DNA of 42,434 bases, taken from positions 1-42,434 of the IMG/VR virus record IMGVR_UViG_3300033997_000368. One strand, written 5' to 3'. This DNA comes from a virus. The position numbers and the translations under genes were made by a program. Below are positions 21,990 through 32,115 of the stretch, piece by piece. The notes under the pieces were generated by a model that was not told the origin of the DNA, did no database searches, and saw nothing but the letters and a program-made list of their open reading frames with translations. How positions within the stretch are numbered: the stretch's first letter is position 1; each line of letters begins with the position of its first letter.

Positions 21990-22214
21990 ATGAGCACAGC
22001 GCAGCAGCGCCTGGACGAGGTCCGGGTGGCGATTCAGGACATCCTGAAAAAAGGGCAGTCGGTGCGCAAGGGAGACCGCCAGGTCGACCGCGCGCAACTG
22101 GCGAGTCTGCGCGTTCTGGAGCAGCAGTACGCCGAAGCCGCAGCCCTGGAGGCGGCTACGAACAACCGGCGCTCGCGCCAGGTTCGCCTCTACAGCGGAG
22201 GCAAGGGGATCTGA
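21990..22214 (+). CDS. gpW-like head-tail joining protein
   Basis: The 74-residue protein (AQQRLDEVRVAIQDILKKGQ, then LASLRVLEQQYAEAAALEAA and RSRQVRLYSGGKG) matches the gpW family in length (lambda 68), helical content, the basic tail and its location between terminase and portal. It plugs the connector after packaging and helps attach the tail. Its stop overlaps the portal start by one base. Confidence 0.9.
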   Translation: MSTAQQRLDEVRVAIQDILKKGQSVRKGDRQVDRAQLASLRVLEQQYAEAAALEAATNNRRSRQVRLYSGGKGI

Positions 22215-23680
22215 TGGCTACCCGATACCGAATCACGTCGAAGCGCATTCGCAACAGCTACGAGGGCGCTGGCACCGGACGCCGCGCCGCTGGCTGGGAC
22301 GCGCCCGAGGCGGCGCTGAATGCGGTAGCCATTCCGGCATTGCCGACCCTGCGCAAGCGCTCGCGAGCGGCGGTGAGGAATGACCCCTACGCCGCGAGCG
22401 CGATCAGCAAGCGCGTCAGCAACCTGATCGGCACCGGCATTACGCCGCGCGCACGTCTGGACGACGCGGTGCTGCGCGAGGCGTTGAACCTGCTGTGGGA
22501 GGACTGGGTAGACGAGTCGGACGCGGATGACCGTACCGATTTCTACGGCCTGCAGATGATCATCGCGCGGATGGTCGAGGAAGCGGGCGAGTGCTTCGTG
22601 AGGCGCCGTAACCGGCGGCCGGAGGACGGCCTGGCGGTCCCACTGCAACTGCAGGTGCTACCGCCTGACTTCGTCCCGGTGGATCGCAATTTCACGACCC
22701 GCAGCGGCAACGTGGTGCGCGCGGGAATCGAGTTCGATGCCATCGGCCGCCGGATTGCCTACTGGATGTGGCAGAGCCATCCCGGCGATCCGGCAGCGCC
22801 CCGGCGCGGCTACAACCAGCTCAACCGCATCCCGGCGGACCAGGTGCTGCACATCTTCGAGCCGCTGGAGGGTGGCCAGTTGCGCGGTGTGCCGCGCTTG
22901 TCGCCGGTTCTCCTGCGGCTGAAGTCGCTGGATAACTACGACGACGCGGTGCTGTTCAGGCAGGAAGTCTCCAACCTGTTCGCCGGCTTCATCACCAGGC
23001 CTCGACAGGATGGGGCGCCGATCTTCGATCCGTCGACCGGGCTGGCACCTGCGCAGGATCGCGACGGGACGCCGATGGTCGGCCTGGAGCCGGGGACCAT
23101 GCAGGAACTGTTGGAAGGGGAGGAGGTGGTTTTCTCCGACCCGCCGGACGCCGGTAACACCTACGTCGACTTCATGCGACAGCAACTGATGGCAGCGGCG
23201 GTCGGTGTCGACCTGCCGTATGAGCTACTCACCGGCGACATGGGCGATATCAGCGACCGCACCTTGCGGGTGCTGCTCAACGAGTTTCGGCGCCGGATCG
23301 AACAGGTTCAATTCAGCGTGTACGTCTACCAGCTCTGCCGCCCGGTGCGCGCGTGGTGGCTGGATACCGCGTACCTCAGCGGAGCAGTCGACCTGCCGGA
23401 CTATCCGGCGCGGCGACGTGAGTTCCTGCGCACGCGTTGGATCCCGCAGGGCTGGGCCTACATCCATCCGGTGCAGGACGTCCAGGGCAAGCTGCTGGAG
23501 ATCGGCGGAGGCCTCGCCAGCCGGAGCGAGCATGCGCTACGCACCGGATACGACGCCGAGGTGATCGACCGGGAGAACGCCCAGGACAACGCCCGGGCCG
23601 AGAGCCTGAACCTGCACTACACCACCGACACCGGGCAACCGGTGAGAGACCAAGGGGACACCCATGAAGAAACGCAATGA
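22214..23680 (+). CDS. Portal protein (gpB-like)
   Basis: The 488-residue protein is a lambda-type portal: RKRSRAAVRNDPYAASAISK, KRVSNLIGTGITPRARLDDA, DQVLHIFEPLEGGQLRGVPR and YELLTGDMGDISDRTLRVLL are family hallmarks. Twelve copies form the ring through which DNA enters. It overlaps the protease gene by 17 bases, as lambda B and C are adjacent. Confidence 0.95.
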   Translation: MATRYRITSKRIRNSYEGAGTGRRAAGWDAPEAALNAVAIPALPTLRKRSRAAVRNDPYAASAISKRVSNLIGTGITPRARLDDAVLREALNLLWEDWVDESDADDRTDFYGLQMIIARMVEEAGECFVRRRNRRPEDGLAVPLQLQVLPPDFVPVDRNFTTRSGNVVRAGIEFDAIGRRIAYWMWQSHPGDPAAPRRGYNQLNRIPADQVLHIFEPLEGGQLRGVPRLSPVLLRLKSLDNYDDAVLFRQEVSNLFAGFITRPRQDGAPIFDPSTGLAPAQDRDGTPMVGLEPGTMQELLEGEEVVFSDPPDAGNTYVDFMRQQLMAAAVGVDLPYELLTGDMGDISDRTLRVLLNEFRRRIEQVQFSVYVYQLCRPVRAWWLDTAYLSGAVDLPDYPARRREFLRTRWIPQGWAYIHPVQDVQGKLLEIGGGLASRSEHALRTGYDAEVIDRENAQDNARAESLNLHYTTDTGQPVRDQGDTHEETQ

Positions 23681-24836
23681 ACAGCCCCTGGCGCTGGCCG
23701 CCCTGTGGGCGTTGCTGGGCGTAGGCACGCTCGCCGATCCGCGCATCCAGAACAAGGCGCAGGGCGCGCCGGATCTGCAGGCCGAGCACTGGTACAGCGT
23801 CAAGGCGCTGAGCGCTGAGGGTGCCGGCTCGGTCGCCTCCATCGAGATCTATATCTACGGCGAAATCGGCTTTTGGGGCATCACCTCCGCGGATTTCATC
23901 CGCGACCTGAAAGCAGTCGACGACGGCACCTCTCCGGTACTGGTTCACTTCGACACCATCGGCGGCGACCTCTTCGACGGCATCGCCATCCACAACGCGC
24001 TCCGGGCCCTGGGCGAACGCTGCACCGCCCGGATCGACGGGGCCTGCTTCAGCGCGGGCAGTGTCGCGGCCTGCGGCGCGCACCGGGTCGAAATGGCCGA
24101 CAACGCGCTGTTCATGATCCACAACCCCTGGACCTTCGCGGCAGGCGACAGCGAAGACCTGCGCAAGGTCGCCGACATGATGGACCAGGCGTTCGAGGGC
24201 ATCGTGGCGAGCTACCAGCATCGGCCGCTGAATGTCGACGACGCCGAACTGCGCCGGATGATCGACGACGAAACCTGGCTCACCGCGCCCGAGGCGAAGG
24301 ACAAGGGGTTCGTGGACGAGGTGCTCGGCGCGGCCGAGCCGGTCGGCGTGAATGCACGCCTGGGCAAGGTGCTGAATCGCTATCGCAACACGCCTGACGC
24401 GGCGCGCCGGCTGCTGGCCAGCCAGGAGCCAGCGGGTGACCTCCCCCCGACGTCGGCCGAACTGGCTGCGGAGCTGACGGCGGACTGCGCCCAGGCCGGT
24501 CTGGCCGACTGCGCGGCGTATCTGATCAAGGCCTCGGGCCTGAAGGATCGCGAGACTGTGCGCGGGGCCTTGGACCGGGCGAAGGCCGTCCGGTCGGTAT
24601 GCCTCGTCGCGAAAATGCCCAATGAGGCCAAGGCGCTCATCGAGGAGGGCCTGGATGCCGACGGCGCCCGTCTGCGGCTGTACGACAAGATCGTAGCGCG
24701 CAGCACCCAGGTGGAGATCGACAACCGCGTGCCGACGGACGATCTGCCGCAGAACAAGGCTTACCAACCCCCGGCGCCGAGCGACGTGTACGCGAAGCGC
24801 CGGCTCAATGCCTCGAAAGGAGGAAAGCAAGCATGA
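23664..24836 (+). CDS. ClpP-like prohead maturation protease
   Basis: The 390-residue protein has a ClpP/S14-type protease domain (residues about 45-225): VLVHFDTIGGDLFDGIAIHN, the nucleophile region IDGACFSAGSVAACG and the histidine in ALFMIHNPWTF. The remaining C-terminal part is helical and may act in scaffolding, as the C/Nu3 overlap does in lambda. It processes capsid components during head assembly. No separate scaffold gene is seen. Confidence 0.9.
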   Translation: MKKRNEQPLALAALWALLGVGTLADPRIQNKAQGAPDLQAEHWYSVKALSAEGAGSVASIEIYIYGEIGFWGITSADFIRDLKAVDDGTSPVLVHFDTIGGDLFDGIAIHNALRALGERCTARIDGACFSAGSVAACGAHRVEMADNALFMIHNPWTFAAGDSEDLRKVADMMDQAFEGIVASYQHRPLNVDDAELRRMIDDETWLTAPEAKDKGFVDEVLGAAEPVGVNARLGKVLNRYRNTPDAARRLLASQEPAGDLPPTSAELAAELTADCAQAGLADCAAYLIKASGLKDRETVRGALDRAKAVRSVCLVAKMPNEAKALIEEGLDADGARLRLYDKIVARSTQVEIDNRVPTDDLPQNKAYQPPAPSDVYAKRRLNASKGGKQA

Positions 24837-25468
24837 CCATCAAGACCGAAGGCGTTCACGCCGGAGAGTTCCTCCTGTCGGAGGCCAACGGCTCGCGCAG
24901 CCGCGAAAACATCGTCATCACCGCCGGCTCCGGCCGGCTGGTGGCGGGTACCTTGATCGCCCCCATCACCGCCGCCAATGCGCTGACCGCAACCGCGGCG
25001 GCAGGGAACACCGGCGACGGCACCGTCGGTGCCACCGTGGTGACCAGCGCCGCCATCAGCGGCACCTACGTGCTGGAAATCACCGAGGCCGGAGCCAATG
25101 GCGGCAAGTTCGAGGTGGTCGACCCGCAGGGACGCCAGGTGGGCACTGGTCAAGTCGGCCAGGCGTTCACCGGCGGCGGAATCGGCTTCACCCTTTCCGA
25201 CGGGGCCACCGACTTCGTGGTGGGTGATCGCTTCACCCTGCAGGTGTTGGCAGGGCTCGGCGAGTGGACGCCCTACGACGACGACGGTGCCGATGACGGC
25301 CGTCGCGCGGCTGGCGGCATTCTGTTCGGTCCAGTGGACGCCACGGATGCCGACGTCAAGGCGGTGGCCGTAGTCCGTGATGCCGAAGTGATCGCCAGCC
25401 TGCTGACCGGCCTGGATGCCGCCGGTGAGGCCGACCTCAAGGCGCTGGGCCTCATCCTTCGCACCTGA
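24833..25468 (+). CDS. gpD-like head decoration protein with inserted domain
   Basis: The ends of this 211-residue protein match lambda gpD: AGEFLLSEANGSRSRENIVI near the start and WTPYDDDGADDGRRAAGGIL with the AVVRDAEV segment near the end. Between residues about 48 and 130 there is an extra Gly/Ala/Thr-rich beta segment (TGDGTVGATVVTSAAISGTY), roughly doubling the usual 110 residues. Trimers of gpD bind and stabilise the expanded capsid. The insertion probably projects from the head surface. Confidence 0.88.
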   Translation: MTIKTEGVHAGEFLLSEANGSRSRENIVITAGSGRLVAGTLIAPITAANALTATAAAGNTGDGTVGATVVTSAAISGTYVLEITEAGANGGKFEVVDPQGRQVGTGQVGQAFTGGGIGFTLSDGATDFVVGDRFTLQVLAGLGEWTPYDDDGADDGRRAAGGILFGPVDATDADVKAVAVVRDAEVIASLLTGLDAAGEADLKALGLILRT

Positions 25469-25496
25469 CCCTCCTCCGTCCCTCAACCACCTCAAG

Positions 25497-25517
25497 CCCC
25501 GCCTGCGCGGGGTTTTT
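25497..25517 (+). terminator. Terminator-like hairpin between gpD and capsid genes
   Basis: A 6-bp CCCCGC/GCGGGG stem with a CTGC loop is followed by five T residues. The capsid gene's GGAG lies ten bases further on. Such an intra-operon hairpin may lower upstream mRNA decay or tune expression. Confidence 0.8.
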
Positions 25518-25535
25518 CATTTCTGGAGTATCCAC

Positions 25536-26534
25536 ATGGCTGAAATCAGCATTTTCGAAGATGAGGCGTTCTCGGTGGAGGCGCTGCTGGCGGTGATCAA
25601 CACCGATCACCCGGTGCCGGGGCAACTCGCCGCGCTGGGCCTGTTCGAGGAACAGGGTGTGTCCTCGCTGGTGGTGCAGATCGAAAAAGACGGCACCACG
25701 CTGCAACTGGTGGAGGCGAAAGCCCGCGGCGGCGTAGGCCAGGTCGTGACCGGTGACAAGCGTCAACTGGTCCCCTTCAACACCGTTCACCTGCCGCAGA
25801 CGTTCCAGATCCTCGCCGATGAAATCCAGGGCATCCGTGCGGTGGGTAGCCGGACCGAGCTGCAGTCCGCCGAGGCGGTCGTGGCCAAGCGCCTGGAAAA
25901 AGCGCGCCGCCAGTTGGACCTGACCCACGAGTATCAGCGCATCGGCGCCATCAAGGGCAAGATTCTTGATGCCGACGGTTCGACGGTACTGCTGGATATC
26001 TACCAGGCCTTCGGACTGAGGAAGCCCAAGCCGCGATCGCTCGAACTGGGTAACCCCGAGGGTGATCTGAGCGGCATTCTTGCCGACCTACTCGACGAGC
26101 AGGACGACGCGCTGGGCAACGTCACCAGCACCGGTTCGCGAGCGTTCTGTGGCAAGAACTTCTGGGCCAAGTTCATCGATCACCCCAAAGTGCGCGGCAC
26201 TTACCTGAACACTCTGCAGGCGGCGCAACTGCGGGGTGACCGTCGCCAGTCGTTCGAGTTCGGCGGCGTGGTCTGGGAGCGCTATCGCGGCAAGCATGAC
26301 GGGGAGCCGTTCGTGGACGATGGCAGTGCCCAACTGGTCCCGGAGGGGGTTCCGGACCTGTTCATCAGCGCCTTTGCGCCGGCGGACTACATGGAGGTCG
26401 TCAACACCGAAGGCCTGCCGTACTACGCCAAGCTTGAGCGTCTGCCCTTCGACAAAGGCGTGGCTGGGGAAGCGCAATCGAACCCGCTGCACCTGTGCAC
26501 TCGCCCGTTGGCGGTGCGCGAACTGACCCTCTGA
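25536..26534 (+). CDS. Major capsid protein (gpE-like)
   Basis: The 332-residue protein fits the lambda gpE family (341): FSVEALLAVINTDHPVPGQL near the N-terminus, FNTVHLPQTFQILADEIQGI in the middle and LPYYAKLERLPFDKGVAGEA with SNPLHLCTRP at the end. It builds the icosahedral shell with gpD. The start with GGAG five bases upstream is chosen over an upstream in-frame ATG that lies inside the gpD gene. Confidence 0.95.
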   Translation: MAEISIFEDEAFSVEALLAVINTDHPVPGQLAALGLFEEQGVSSLVVQIEKDGTTLQLVEAKARGGVGQVVTGDKRQLVPFNTVHLPQTFQILADEIQGIRAVGSRTELQSAEAVVAKRLEKARRQLDLTHEYQRIGAIKGKILDADGSTVLLDIYQAFGLRKPKPRSLELGNPEGDLSGILADLLDEQDDALGNVTSTGSRAFCGKNFWAKFIDHPKVRGTYLNTLQAAQLRGDRRQSFEFGGVVWERYRGKHDGEPFVDDGSAQLVPEGVPDLFISAFAPADYMEVVNTEGLPYYAKLERLPFDKGVAGEAQSNPLHLCTRPLAVRELTL

Positions 26535-26536
26535 CC

Positions 26537-26848
26537 GTGGCGGGTTTCTCTGAACTGGTCGCCGACATGGACGAGATCATCGCCGACGTCCTCGGCGATG
26601 GTGAGTTTGGCTACCTGGACCGCTCTGGCCGGCAGGTCGGCAATGCTGCGGTGATCGTTGAGGAAGGTGTTGAGCGCATGGAGGCCGGCGCCCTGGATCG
26701 CTACCGGACCATTGCGTGCCGCAAGGCCGAGTTGCAGCCCCTTGATCGCAAGGGAGCTTTCCTCGATTCCGATGGCCAGGTCTGGCGCATCGACGGCATC
26801 CATGCCGACGACGGCGACTGGATCACTTTCTACGTGGTGCCCGAATGA
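26537..26848 (+). CDS. Head-tail attachment protein (gpFII-like)
   Basis: The 103-residue protein resembles the FII family: FSELVADMDEIIADVLGDGE near the N-terminus parallels lambda's start, and the segment DGQVWRIDGIHADDGDWITF near the end gives the typical beta-strand finish. I chose the GTG at 26537, two bases after the capsid stop, because the family begins just before this region; the next in-frame ATG (26567) would truncate the first helix. It overlaps the next gene by four bases. Confidence 0.78.
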   Translation: MAGFSELVADMDEIIADVLGDGEFGYLDRSGRQVGNAAVIVEEGVERMEAGALDRYRTIACRKAELQPLDRKGAFLDSDGQVWRIDGIHADDGDWITFYVVPE

Positions 26849-27282
26849 GCGATGTGATCAATGTACAGGCCGCGGTCATCGGCCAGTTGCTGGACCTGCT
26901 CGCCGCGGTTCCGGTGTTCGGCGATACCGTCCGTGAGGACTGGGTGGCCGGGGTGCTCGACGCCGAAGACAGCGACGAGCCCGAACGGCTGATCATCCTG
27001 CAGGAAGGGGACACCGTGGAACGAGACCGGTCGCCGGGCAGTGTCGTGGAGGAGTGGACCGTGAACATCGTCCCGATGGCGCGCGGCAGGGACGCCGCCC
27101 AGGCGTTGCGCGAGGCGCGCCTGGCGATCAAGCGGGTGCTCAAGGGCCACAAGGCCGGGCTGACGGTGCCCGGCCTGGTGCGTGTCGATTTTCCGGCATC
27201 CGCTGTGCGCCTGCCCGAGCCCGGCCGGCGCTGGGCCTATCGAGCCATCCCTCTGCAGGTCAGCTACTCGCAGCAGTTGTAA
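26845..27282 (+). CDS. Tail terminator-like protein (gpU position)
   Basis: The 145-residue alpha/beta protein (QAAVIGQLLDLLAAVPVFGD, VEEWTVNIVPMARGRDAAQA, REARLAIKRVLKG) is in the place of lambda gpU, before the tail tube gene, and has comparable size (131). Such proteins form a ring that ends tube polymerisation and joins head and tail. Confidence 0.78.
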   Translation: MSDVINVQAAVIGQLLDLLAAVPVFGDTVREDWVAGVLDAEDSDEPERLIILQEGDTVERDRSPGSVVEEWTVNIVPMARGRDAAQALREARLAIKRVLKGHKAGLTVPGLVRVDFPASAVRLPEPGRRWAYRAIPLQVSYSQQL

Positions 27283-27292
27283 CCCATCCACC

Positions 27293-27319
27293 AGGCCGCC
27301 TCCGGGCGGCCTCTTCATT
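27293..27319 (+). terminator. Weak terminator-like hairpin
   Basis: AGGCCGCC and GGCGGCCT form an 8-bp stem with a TCCG loop, followed by CTTCATTT. It sits just before the next gene's GGAGG. The T run is interrupted, so termination would be weak. Confidence 0.6.
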
Positions 27320-27332
27320 TCCGGAGGGCTCC

Positions 27333-27536
27333 ATGCCCGAGATCATCGTTACCAGGCCGTTCAACTACCGCGAGGGGCTCGACGCGACCCACTACCCGGC
27401 GTCGAAGGGCGCCATCAGCGTTACCGCCGCCGTAGCTGCCCATGCCCTGGGCAAGGGCTACGCCACCGATGCCAAGGCCAAGGCGCCGCCGATTCCGGCA
27501 GCCTCCGCCGAACCGACCGGTGGCGACCACAAGTAA
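27333..27536 (+). CDS. Small protein before the tail tube, unknown
   Basis: The 67-residue protein begins MPEIIVTRPFNYREGLDATH, with a strong CCGGAGGGCTCC before the ATG, and ends in an Ala/Pro-rich tail. Genes of this size and position occur in related Pseudomonas phages without an assigned role. It lies between the tail terminator and the tail tube. Confidence 0.65.
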   Translation: MPEIIVTRPFNYREGLDATHYPASKGAISVTAAVAAHALGKGYATDAKAKAPPIPAASAEPTGGDHK

Positions 27537-27563
27537 CCCACCCGAACCCATCAGGAGAGCCCC

Positions 27564-28316
27564 ATGCTCCAGACCATCGACCGCTCGTTCATCGGCGAGG
27601 GCATCATCCATGCCCGCCTGTACGGGTCGCAGGAACCGTTCCTGCCGCTCGGCAACTGCGACACCTTCAACATCAGCTTCGCCACCGACCGCAAGACGCT
27701 GCCCAACTACATGGGAGGCGGCGGCAACAGTAACGTCCGCGAGCGCGTCACCGACGTGACGTCCTCCATCGGTATGTTCGACCTGACTGCCGAGAATGTC
27801 GCCCTGGTGACGCGCTCCACCATCCAGGTGGCGCCCACCGCCGCAATCACCGACGAGGCGCATACCTCTCAGGGGGTTGCGCTGGAGTTGATCCCGTTCA
27901 AGTACCTGCCGGACCTGACCAAGCCCGTGACGGTCAAGACCGCAGGGGACGTCGAGGTGGCCCCGGGCACGGACTACCTGCTGGTACCCCACGGCATCCA
28001 GGTGCTGAGCGGCGGCAAGATCGATGCAACCGGCATCAAGGTCAGCTACACACCGCGCCCGAGCCGGGCGGTGCATATGCTCAACGGCTCGCAGAAGGAA
28101 CTGGAGCTGTTCATCGCTGGCCTGAACGACGCGCAGTCGGGCGAGCCGTTCGCGCTGCGCCCTCGCCGCGTCAAGTTCGGCCTCCTGCAGGAGCTGGCGG
28201 TGTTGGGCCAGGAATACGCCAAGCTCACCGGCCCAGCGGAACTGCTCGCAGATTCGCGCGTGACCGCGACCGACATTTCCAAGTTCTGCCAGATGGATCT
28301 CGCGCAGGCGGCCTGA
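27564..28316 (+). CDS. Major tail tube protein
   Basis: The 250-residue protein lies where lambda gpV is encoded (246 residues) and has alternating beta strands and a C-terminal extension typical of tube subunits ([28 protein letters not shown]-like core not conserved). The assignment rests on size, order and beta content more than on shared motifs. AGGAGAG precedes the ATG. It forms the hollow tail tube through which DNA passes. Confidence 0.82.
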   Translation: MLQTIDRSFIGEGIIHARLYGSQEPFLPLGNCDTFNISFATDRKTLPNYMGGGGNSNVRERVTDVTSSIGMFDLTAENVALVTRSTIQVAPTAAITDEAHTSQGVALELIPFKYLPDLTKPVTVKTAGDVEVAPGTDYLLVPHGIQVLSGGKIDATGIKVSYTPRPSRAVHMLNGSQKELELFIAGLNDAQSGEPFALRPRRVKFGLLQELAVLGQEYAKLTGPAELLADSRVTATDISKFCQMDLAQAA

Positions 28317-28346
28317 TCGCCGAGCCAGGGATGGCCCCATGACCAC

Positions 28347-28373
28347 AGCCCGCCGTTTGGCGGGCTTTTTTTT
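28347..28373 (+). terminator. Strong terminator-like hairpin before the tape measure
   Basis: AGCCCGCC and GGCGGGCT form an 8-bp stem with a GTTT loop, followed by eight T residues (counting the last base of the stem). The tape measure gene begins 14 bp later. Together with the lack of any gene in this 71-bp gap it marks a clear boundary between tube and tape measure expression. Confidence 0.88.
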
Positions 28374-28387
28374 GCCAGAGGATTGCC

Positions 28388-31300
28388 ATGGCGAACCCAA
28401 TGCAGCGCCTGATCCAGTTCGTTCTTCGCGGCCGGGACGAACTGTCGCCCGCCGCCCAGCAGTCGACCGAGGCGCTGGAAGGGCTGCGCACCACGGCGGC
28501 GAACCTGAACCGGCAGTTGGACGATGCGAAGGGGGCTCGCGGCCTGGTGACCGCGCTCGGAACTACCGAGCGCGCCATTGCGCAGACGCAGACGTCGGTG
28601 CAGCGGGTGGACCGTACCATTGCGGACCTGCGCGAGGCGTTGGACCGCAACCCCGGGAGCCGGGGCCTGGCCGTGTCCCTGCAGATCGCGGAGCGGGACG
28701 CAGCGGGTCTGCGTCGGACCCTTGACCAACTGACCGCTCGGCACGCTGAGCAGCAACGTGCGGCGCGGGCGGCGGGCGTGGATACCGGCCAGCTTGCCAC
28801 CGAGGAGCGGCGGCTGGCGTCGGTGGTCGACAACACCCGCGAGAGCATCGCGCAGAACAGCCGCGAGATCCGCGAGCTGGAACGTGCGCAGATGCGAGCG
28901 GCGCGGGAGGCTGCTGGCCACACCTCGCGCGTGACGGCGCTGCGCGAGGCCATGTCGTCCGGTGTTCGCCAGGCAGCCGCTTACGCCGCGGCCTTCGTCG
29001 GCATCCAGGCGGCGCTGAACCTGTTGCGCAGTGGAATCGGCCTGGTGCGTGATGGCATCGTCTCGATGCTGACCACCGGCGACCAGTTCGAGAACCTGCA
29101 GAATCGGCTCACGTCGCTGATGGGCTCGGTTGCCGAGGGTGAGCGGGCAACCGCCTGGATCAAGACCTTTGCCAAGGACACGCCGCTTCAGTTGAGCGAC
29201 GTCGCCGACGCCTTCGCGCTGCTGAAGGCCTACGGCCTGGACCCGATGGATGGGTCGCTGAAAGCGATCGAGGACCAGTCGGAGAAGCTGGGCGGCGGCA
29301 TGGAGCGCCTGGAGGGCATCACGACAGCAGTCGGTCAGGCCTGGGCGAAGCAGAAGCTGCAGACCGAGGAGATCCTGCAGTTGGTCGAGCGTGGCGTGCC
29401 GGCGTGGGACATGCTGGCCAAGGTCACCGGCAAGAATGCCGCGCAGCTGGAGGATCTGGCGAGCAAGGGCAAGCTTGGCCGGGACGTCATCAAGGCGCTG
29501 GTCGACGAAATGGGGCGCAGCTCCGAAGGGGCCGCTGCGAAGGCCATGAGCACCCTGACCGGTCTGGTCAGCAACCTCGGCGACACTGCGGCCGACTTTC
29601 TCAACCGCATTGCCAACGCCGGCGCGCTGGACCACGTCAAGAACAAGCTGAAGGAACTGGGCGATACCATTGCGCAGATGGACCAGGACGGGCGCCTCGA
29701 CACGCTGGCCAAGGGGCTGTCGGATGCCTTCGTCCAGGGCTCGGAATGGGTCGAGCGCTTCATCAAGCGCCTGGCCGACGTCGATTTCGGCACCCTGATC
29801 GACAAGACCTCGGCCTGGCTTAGCAGCTTCAGCACCCAGCTGGACGACATGGCCTCGCGGGTGCAACTGTTCATCGCGCCGTTCCGGACGTTGTTCAACG
29901 GTGTCACCTCGGGCATCAGCGCTATCGCCCTGGCCTGGACCGGCACCCTGTCGCTGATGGTCGCCGGCATCGAGAAGGTGGCGGAGAAGATCCCGGCGGC
30001 GCTGGGTGGGGAGCGCATCCGCAGTTCCGTCGCCGGCGTCCACGACTTGCTCAGCAGCATGAGCGAGGGTTTCCGCCAGCAGATCCAGCAGGACGCGCAG
30101 GATATCGCGGATGCCTGGAACACCAGCACCACGGCTACCGCCTCCGCCGCACAGCAGCAGAGCCAGGCGATCACCGACACCTTCACCGACCTGAAGGCGG
30201 GTGCGAAGAACGCGGCCGCCGAGTCGGTGCAGGCGGTGACCAGCCTGCAGAATGCCCTGGACCAGATCAGCGCGGCCAAGACCACCGAGCAACTGACCGC
30301 CCTGCAGGGGGAAATGCTCAAGGCCTACCAGGCCGGCACGCTGAGCCAGCAGGAGTATGCGAACGGCGCCGGTGTCCTCAACGCGAAGCTGACCGAACTG
30401 AAGTCGACCGCCGGCGGCGCCGCCCTGGGGGTGTCTGACCTCAGTACCGGCCTGGAGAACTTGAAGCAGGTCCAGGACGCGATCAGCAGCGCGAAGACCA
30501 CGGTCGATATCCAGAACATCCGGACGGCGCTGGGCCGGCTGTACAACGACGGCACGATCAGCGCGCGGGAGTTCAACCAGGAACAGACCAAGCTGTCCGC
30601 CAAGGTCAAGGAACTGAAGGCGGCCGGCGAGGAGGGCGCCAAGGGTATGCAGGCGGTCGCGGAGTCCTCGGACAAGGCGGCCAAATCGCTCTCGGACCAG
30701 CGCAAGGCCATTGGCGAATCGATGGAGGCGACCCGCAAGGGAGTAGCGTCGACGAAGGACGACATGGGCGCCTTCGAAGGGTTCTTCGGTGGGGTGTTGA
30801 GCACCGCGCGGCAGGGCGTTGCGCAGTTGAGCCAGGAAGCGCTGAACGCCTTCGACGCGATGCGTGGGATCTCCACCGTCGATCTCAGCATCGACACCAG
30901 CAGCCTGGACGCCACGTCGCGCTCGCTGGCCAAGGTCAGCGAGCAACTGGCCCGGATCAAGGCCGAGTCGGGTGTGGGCATGAGCGGTTTCGGGCGCTGG
31001 GCGATGGATACCCAGCGAGCCAGCCTGGAGATCCAGGCGGCGTACCTGGAGCAGAAGCGCAGCCTGCAGAGCCTGATGGACGACTACGAGCGCGGGACCA
31101 TGAAGCTGGGCGACTTCGTGTCGGCGGCCAAGGGCGCTCGAAATGGCCTCAGCCTGCTGAACGATTCGGATATGCGGCAACTGGAGAGCGCAATCGAGGC
31201 GGCCAATCAGAAGATCCAGCAGCTCAAGGAAGGCTCGAAGTCGACGCTGGTCAGCCTGCGCGAGGAACTGGCGGGGCTGCGCGGCGAGCAGGAAGCCGTG

Positions 31301-31660
31301 GATCGCAGCCGGTTCAACAGCCGTAAGGCTGAGTTGCAGCAGCAACTGGCCGAGGCCCAGGGCAGCGGCGACATGAACGCGGTACAGAACCTGATGACGG
31401 CGCTGGCCACCCTGCAGCAGATCCAGGCCGAGACGGATGCCAAGCGGCAGCGAGAGGAGCAGCAGAAGCGGGTGGACGAGCAGAACGCCGCCAAGGCCGC
31501 GGCGGCGCCGCCTGCCTCGCCGCCGGCTTCGAGTCCTCCGCCCCGGGTCGTTCGTTTCGAGACGGCGCGGGGAGCCGTTGACGTGGCGGTGGCCAGCGAA
31601 CAGGACGAAACCAACCTGCTCGGCGTGCTCGAGCAGGCCAGCATGAGGACCGGCCGATGA
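28388..31660 (+). CDS. Tape measure protein
   Basis: At 1090 residues this is the typical long, mostly helical tape measure. The N-terminal quarter is coiled coil. The conserved tape-measure domain is at about 220-410 ([60 protein letters not shown]). Hydrophobic stretches around 500-530 ([20 protein letters not shown]) could insert in the host membrane during DNA entry. The later part has Gln/Ala-rich coiled coil and a repeated LNALDQI/ISSAKTT-type motif. Its length sets tail length; at about 1.5 angstrom per residue this suggests a tail near 160 nm. Confidence 0.95.
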   Translation: MANPMQRLIQFVLRGRDELSPAAQQSTEALEGLRTTAANLNRQLDDAKGARGLVTALGTTERAIAQTQTSVQRVDRTIADLREALDRNPGSRGLAVSLQIAERDAAGLRRTLDQLTARHAEQQRAARAAGVDTGQLATEERRLASVVDNTRESIAQNSREIRELERAQMRAAREAAGHTSRVTALREAMSSGVRQAAAYAAAFVGIQAALNLLRSGIGLVRDGIVSMLTTGDQFENLQNRLTSLMGSVAEGERATAWIKTFAKDTPLQLSDVADAFALLKAYGLDPMDGSLKAIEDQSEKLGGGMERLEGITTAVGQAWAKQKLQTEEILQLVERGVPAWDMLAKVTGKNAAQLEDLASKGKLGRDVIKALVDEMGRSSEGAAAKAMSTLTGLVSNLGDTAADFLNRIANAGALDHVKNKLKELGDTIAQMDQDGRLDTLAKGLSDAFVQGSEWVERFIKRLADVDFGTLIDKTSAWLSSFSTQLDDMASRVQLFIAPFRTLFNGVTSGISAIALAWTGTLSLMVAGIEKVAEKIPAALGGERIRSSVAGVHDLLSSMSEGFRQQIQQDAQDIADAWNTSTTATASAAQQQSQAITDTFTDLKAGAKNAAAESVQAVTSLQNALDQISAAKTTEQLTALQGEMLKAYQAGTLSQQEYANGAGVLNAKLTELKSTAGGAALGVSDLSTGLENLKQVQDAISSAKTTVDIQNIRTALGRLYNDGTISAREFNQEQTKLSAKVKELKAAGEEGAKGMQAVAESSDKAAKSLSDQRKAIGESMEATRKGVASTKDDMGAFEGFFGGVLSTARQGVAQLSQEALNAFDAMRGISTVDLSIDTSSLDATSRSLAKVSEQLARIKAESGVGMSGFGRWAMDTQRASLEIQAAYLEQKRSLQSLMDDYERGTMKLGDFVSAAKGARNGLSLLNDSDMRQLESAIEAANQKIQQLKEGSKSTLVSLREELAGLRGEQEAVDRSRFNSRKAELQQQLAEAQGSGDMNAVQNLMTALATLQQIQAETDAKRQREEQQKRVDEQNAAKAAAAPPASPPASSPPPRVVRFETARGAVDVAVASEQDETNLLGVLEQASMRTGR

Positions 31661-32067
31661 GGCTCGATGCGGTGGAACTGGGCGACCAGTTCGAATGGGT
31701 GGACGAGTTCACCTGGGATGCGGTGGCACAAGAGCAGGAACGCTCCCTGACCGGCGCGCTGCTGGTGCAGGAAGGCACCAAGCTGCATGGCCGCCCGATC
31801 ACACTGCGCTCCGGGGGAGGGGTATGGACGCCGCTGTGGGTCGTGCGCCAACTGGAGGTGCTGCGCGACCAGCGCCTGCGGGTCATGCCGCTGGTGCTAC
31901 CAGACGGCCGCGAATTCTCGGTGATCTTCAACCGCGCCGAAGGGACGCCGCTGGAAGCCGAACCGCTGTTCCGCGAGGTCAACCCCGGTCCGGACGCCGA
32001 CTACCTGGTGACGTTGCGACTGCTTACCGTAGCGCCGCCCCCGGCGCCGCCCACCCCCGACCCTTGA
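31657..32067 (+). CDS. Minor tail protein, unknown
   Basis: The 136-residue protein overlaps the tape measure stop (ATGA). It is beta-rich ([40 protein letters not shown]) and ends in a proline-rich tail. By position it should belong to the distal tail ring or a tape-measure adaptor. Confidence 0.65.
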   Translation: MRLDAVELGDQFEWVDEFTWDAVAQEQERSLTGALLVQEGTKLHGRPITLRSGGGVWTPLWVVRQLEVLRDQRLRVMPLVLPDGREFSVIFNRAEGTPLEAEPLFREVNPGPDADYLVTLRLLTVAPPPAPPTPDP

Positions 32068-32074
32068 TCCCACA

Positions 32075-32096
32075 CCCCGCCTCGGCGGGGTTTTCT
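32075..32096 (+). terminator. Terminator-like hairpin after the minor tail gene
   Basis: A 6-bp CCCCGC/GCGGGG stem with a CTCG loop is followed by TTTTCTTTT. The GGAGTG of the next gene lies about 15 bp downstream. Confidence 0.8.
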
Positions 32097-32115
32097 TTTC
32101 TGGCTGGAGTGTTCC

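Noticed and set aside
28046-31345. 1099-codon open frame on the minus strand opposite the tape measure
   Set aside because: It mirrors the tape measure gene in a GC-rich sequence; its translation is Arg/Leu/Gln-rich low-complexity text without recognisable domains or a ribosome-binding site.
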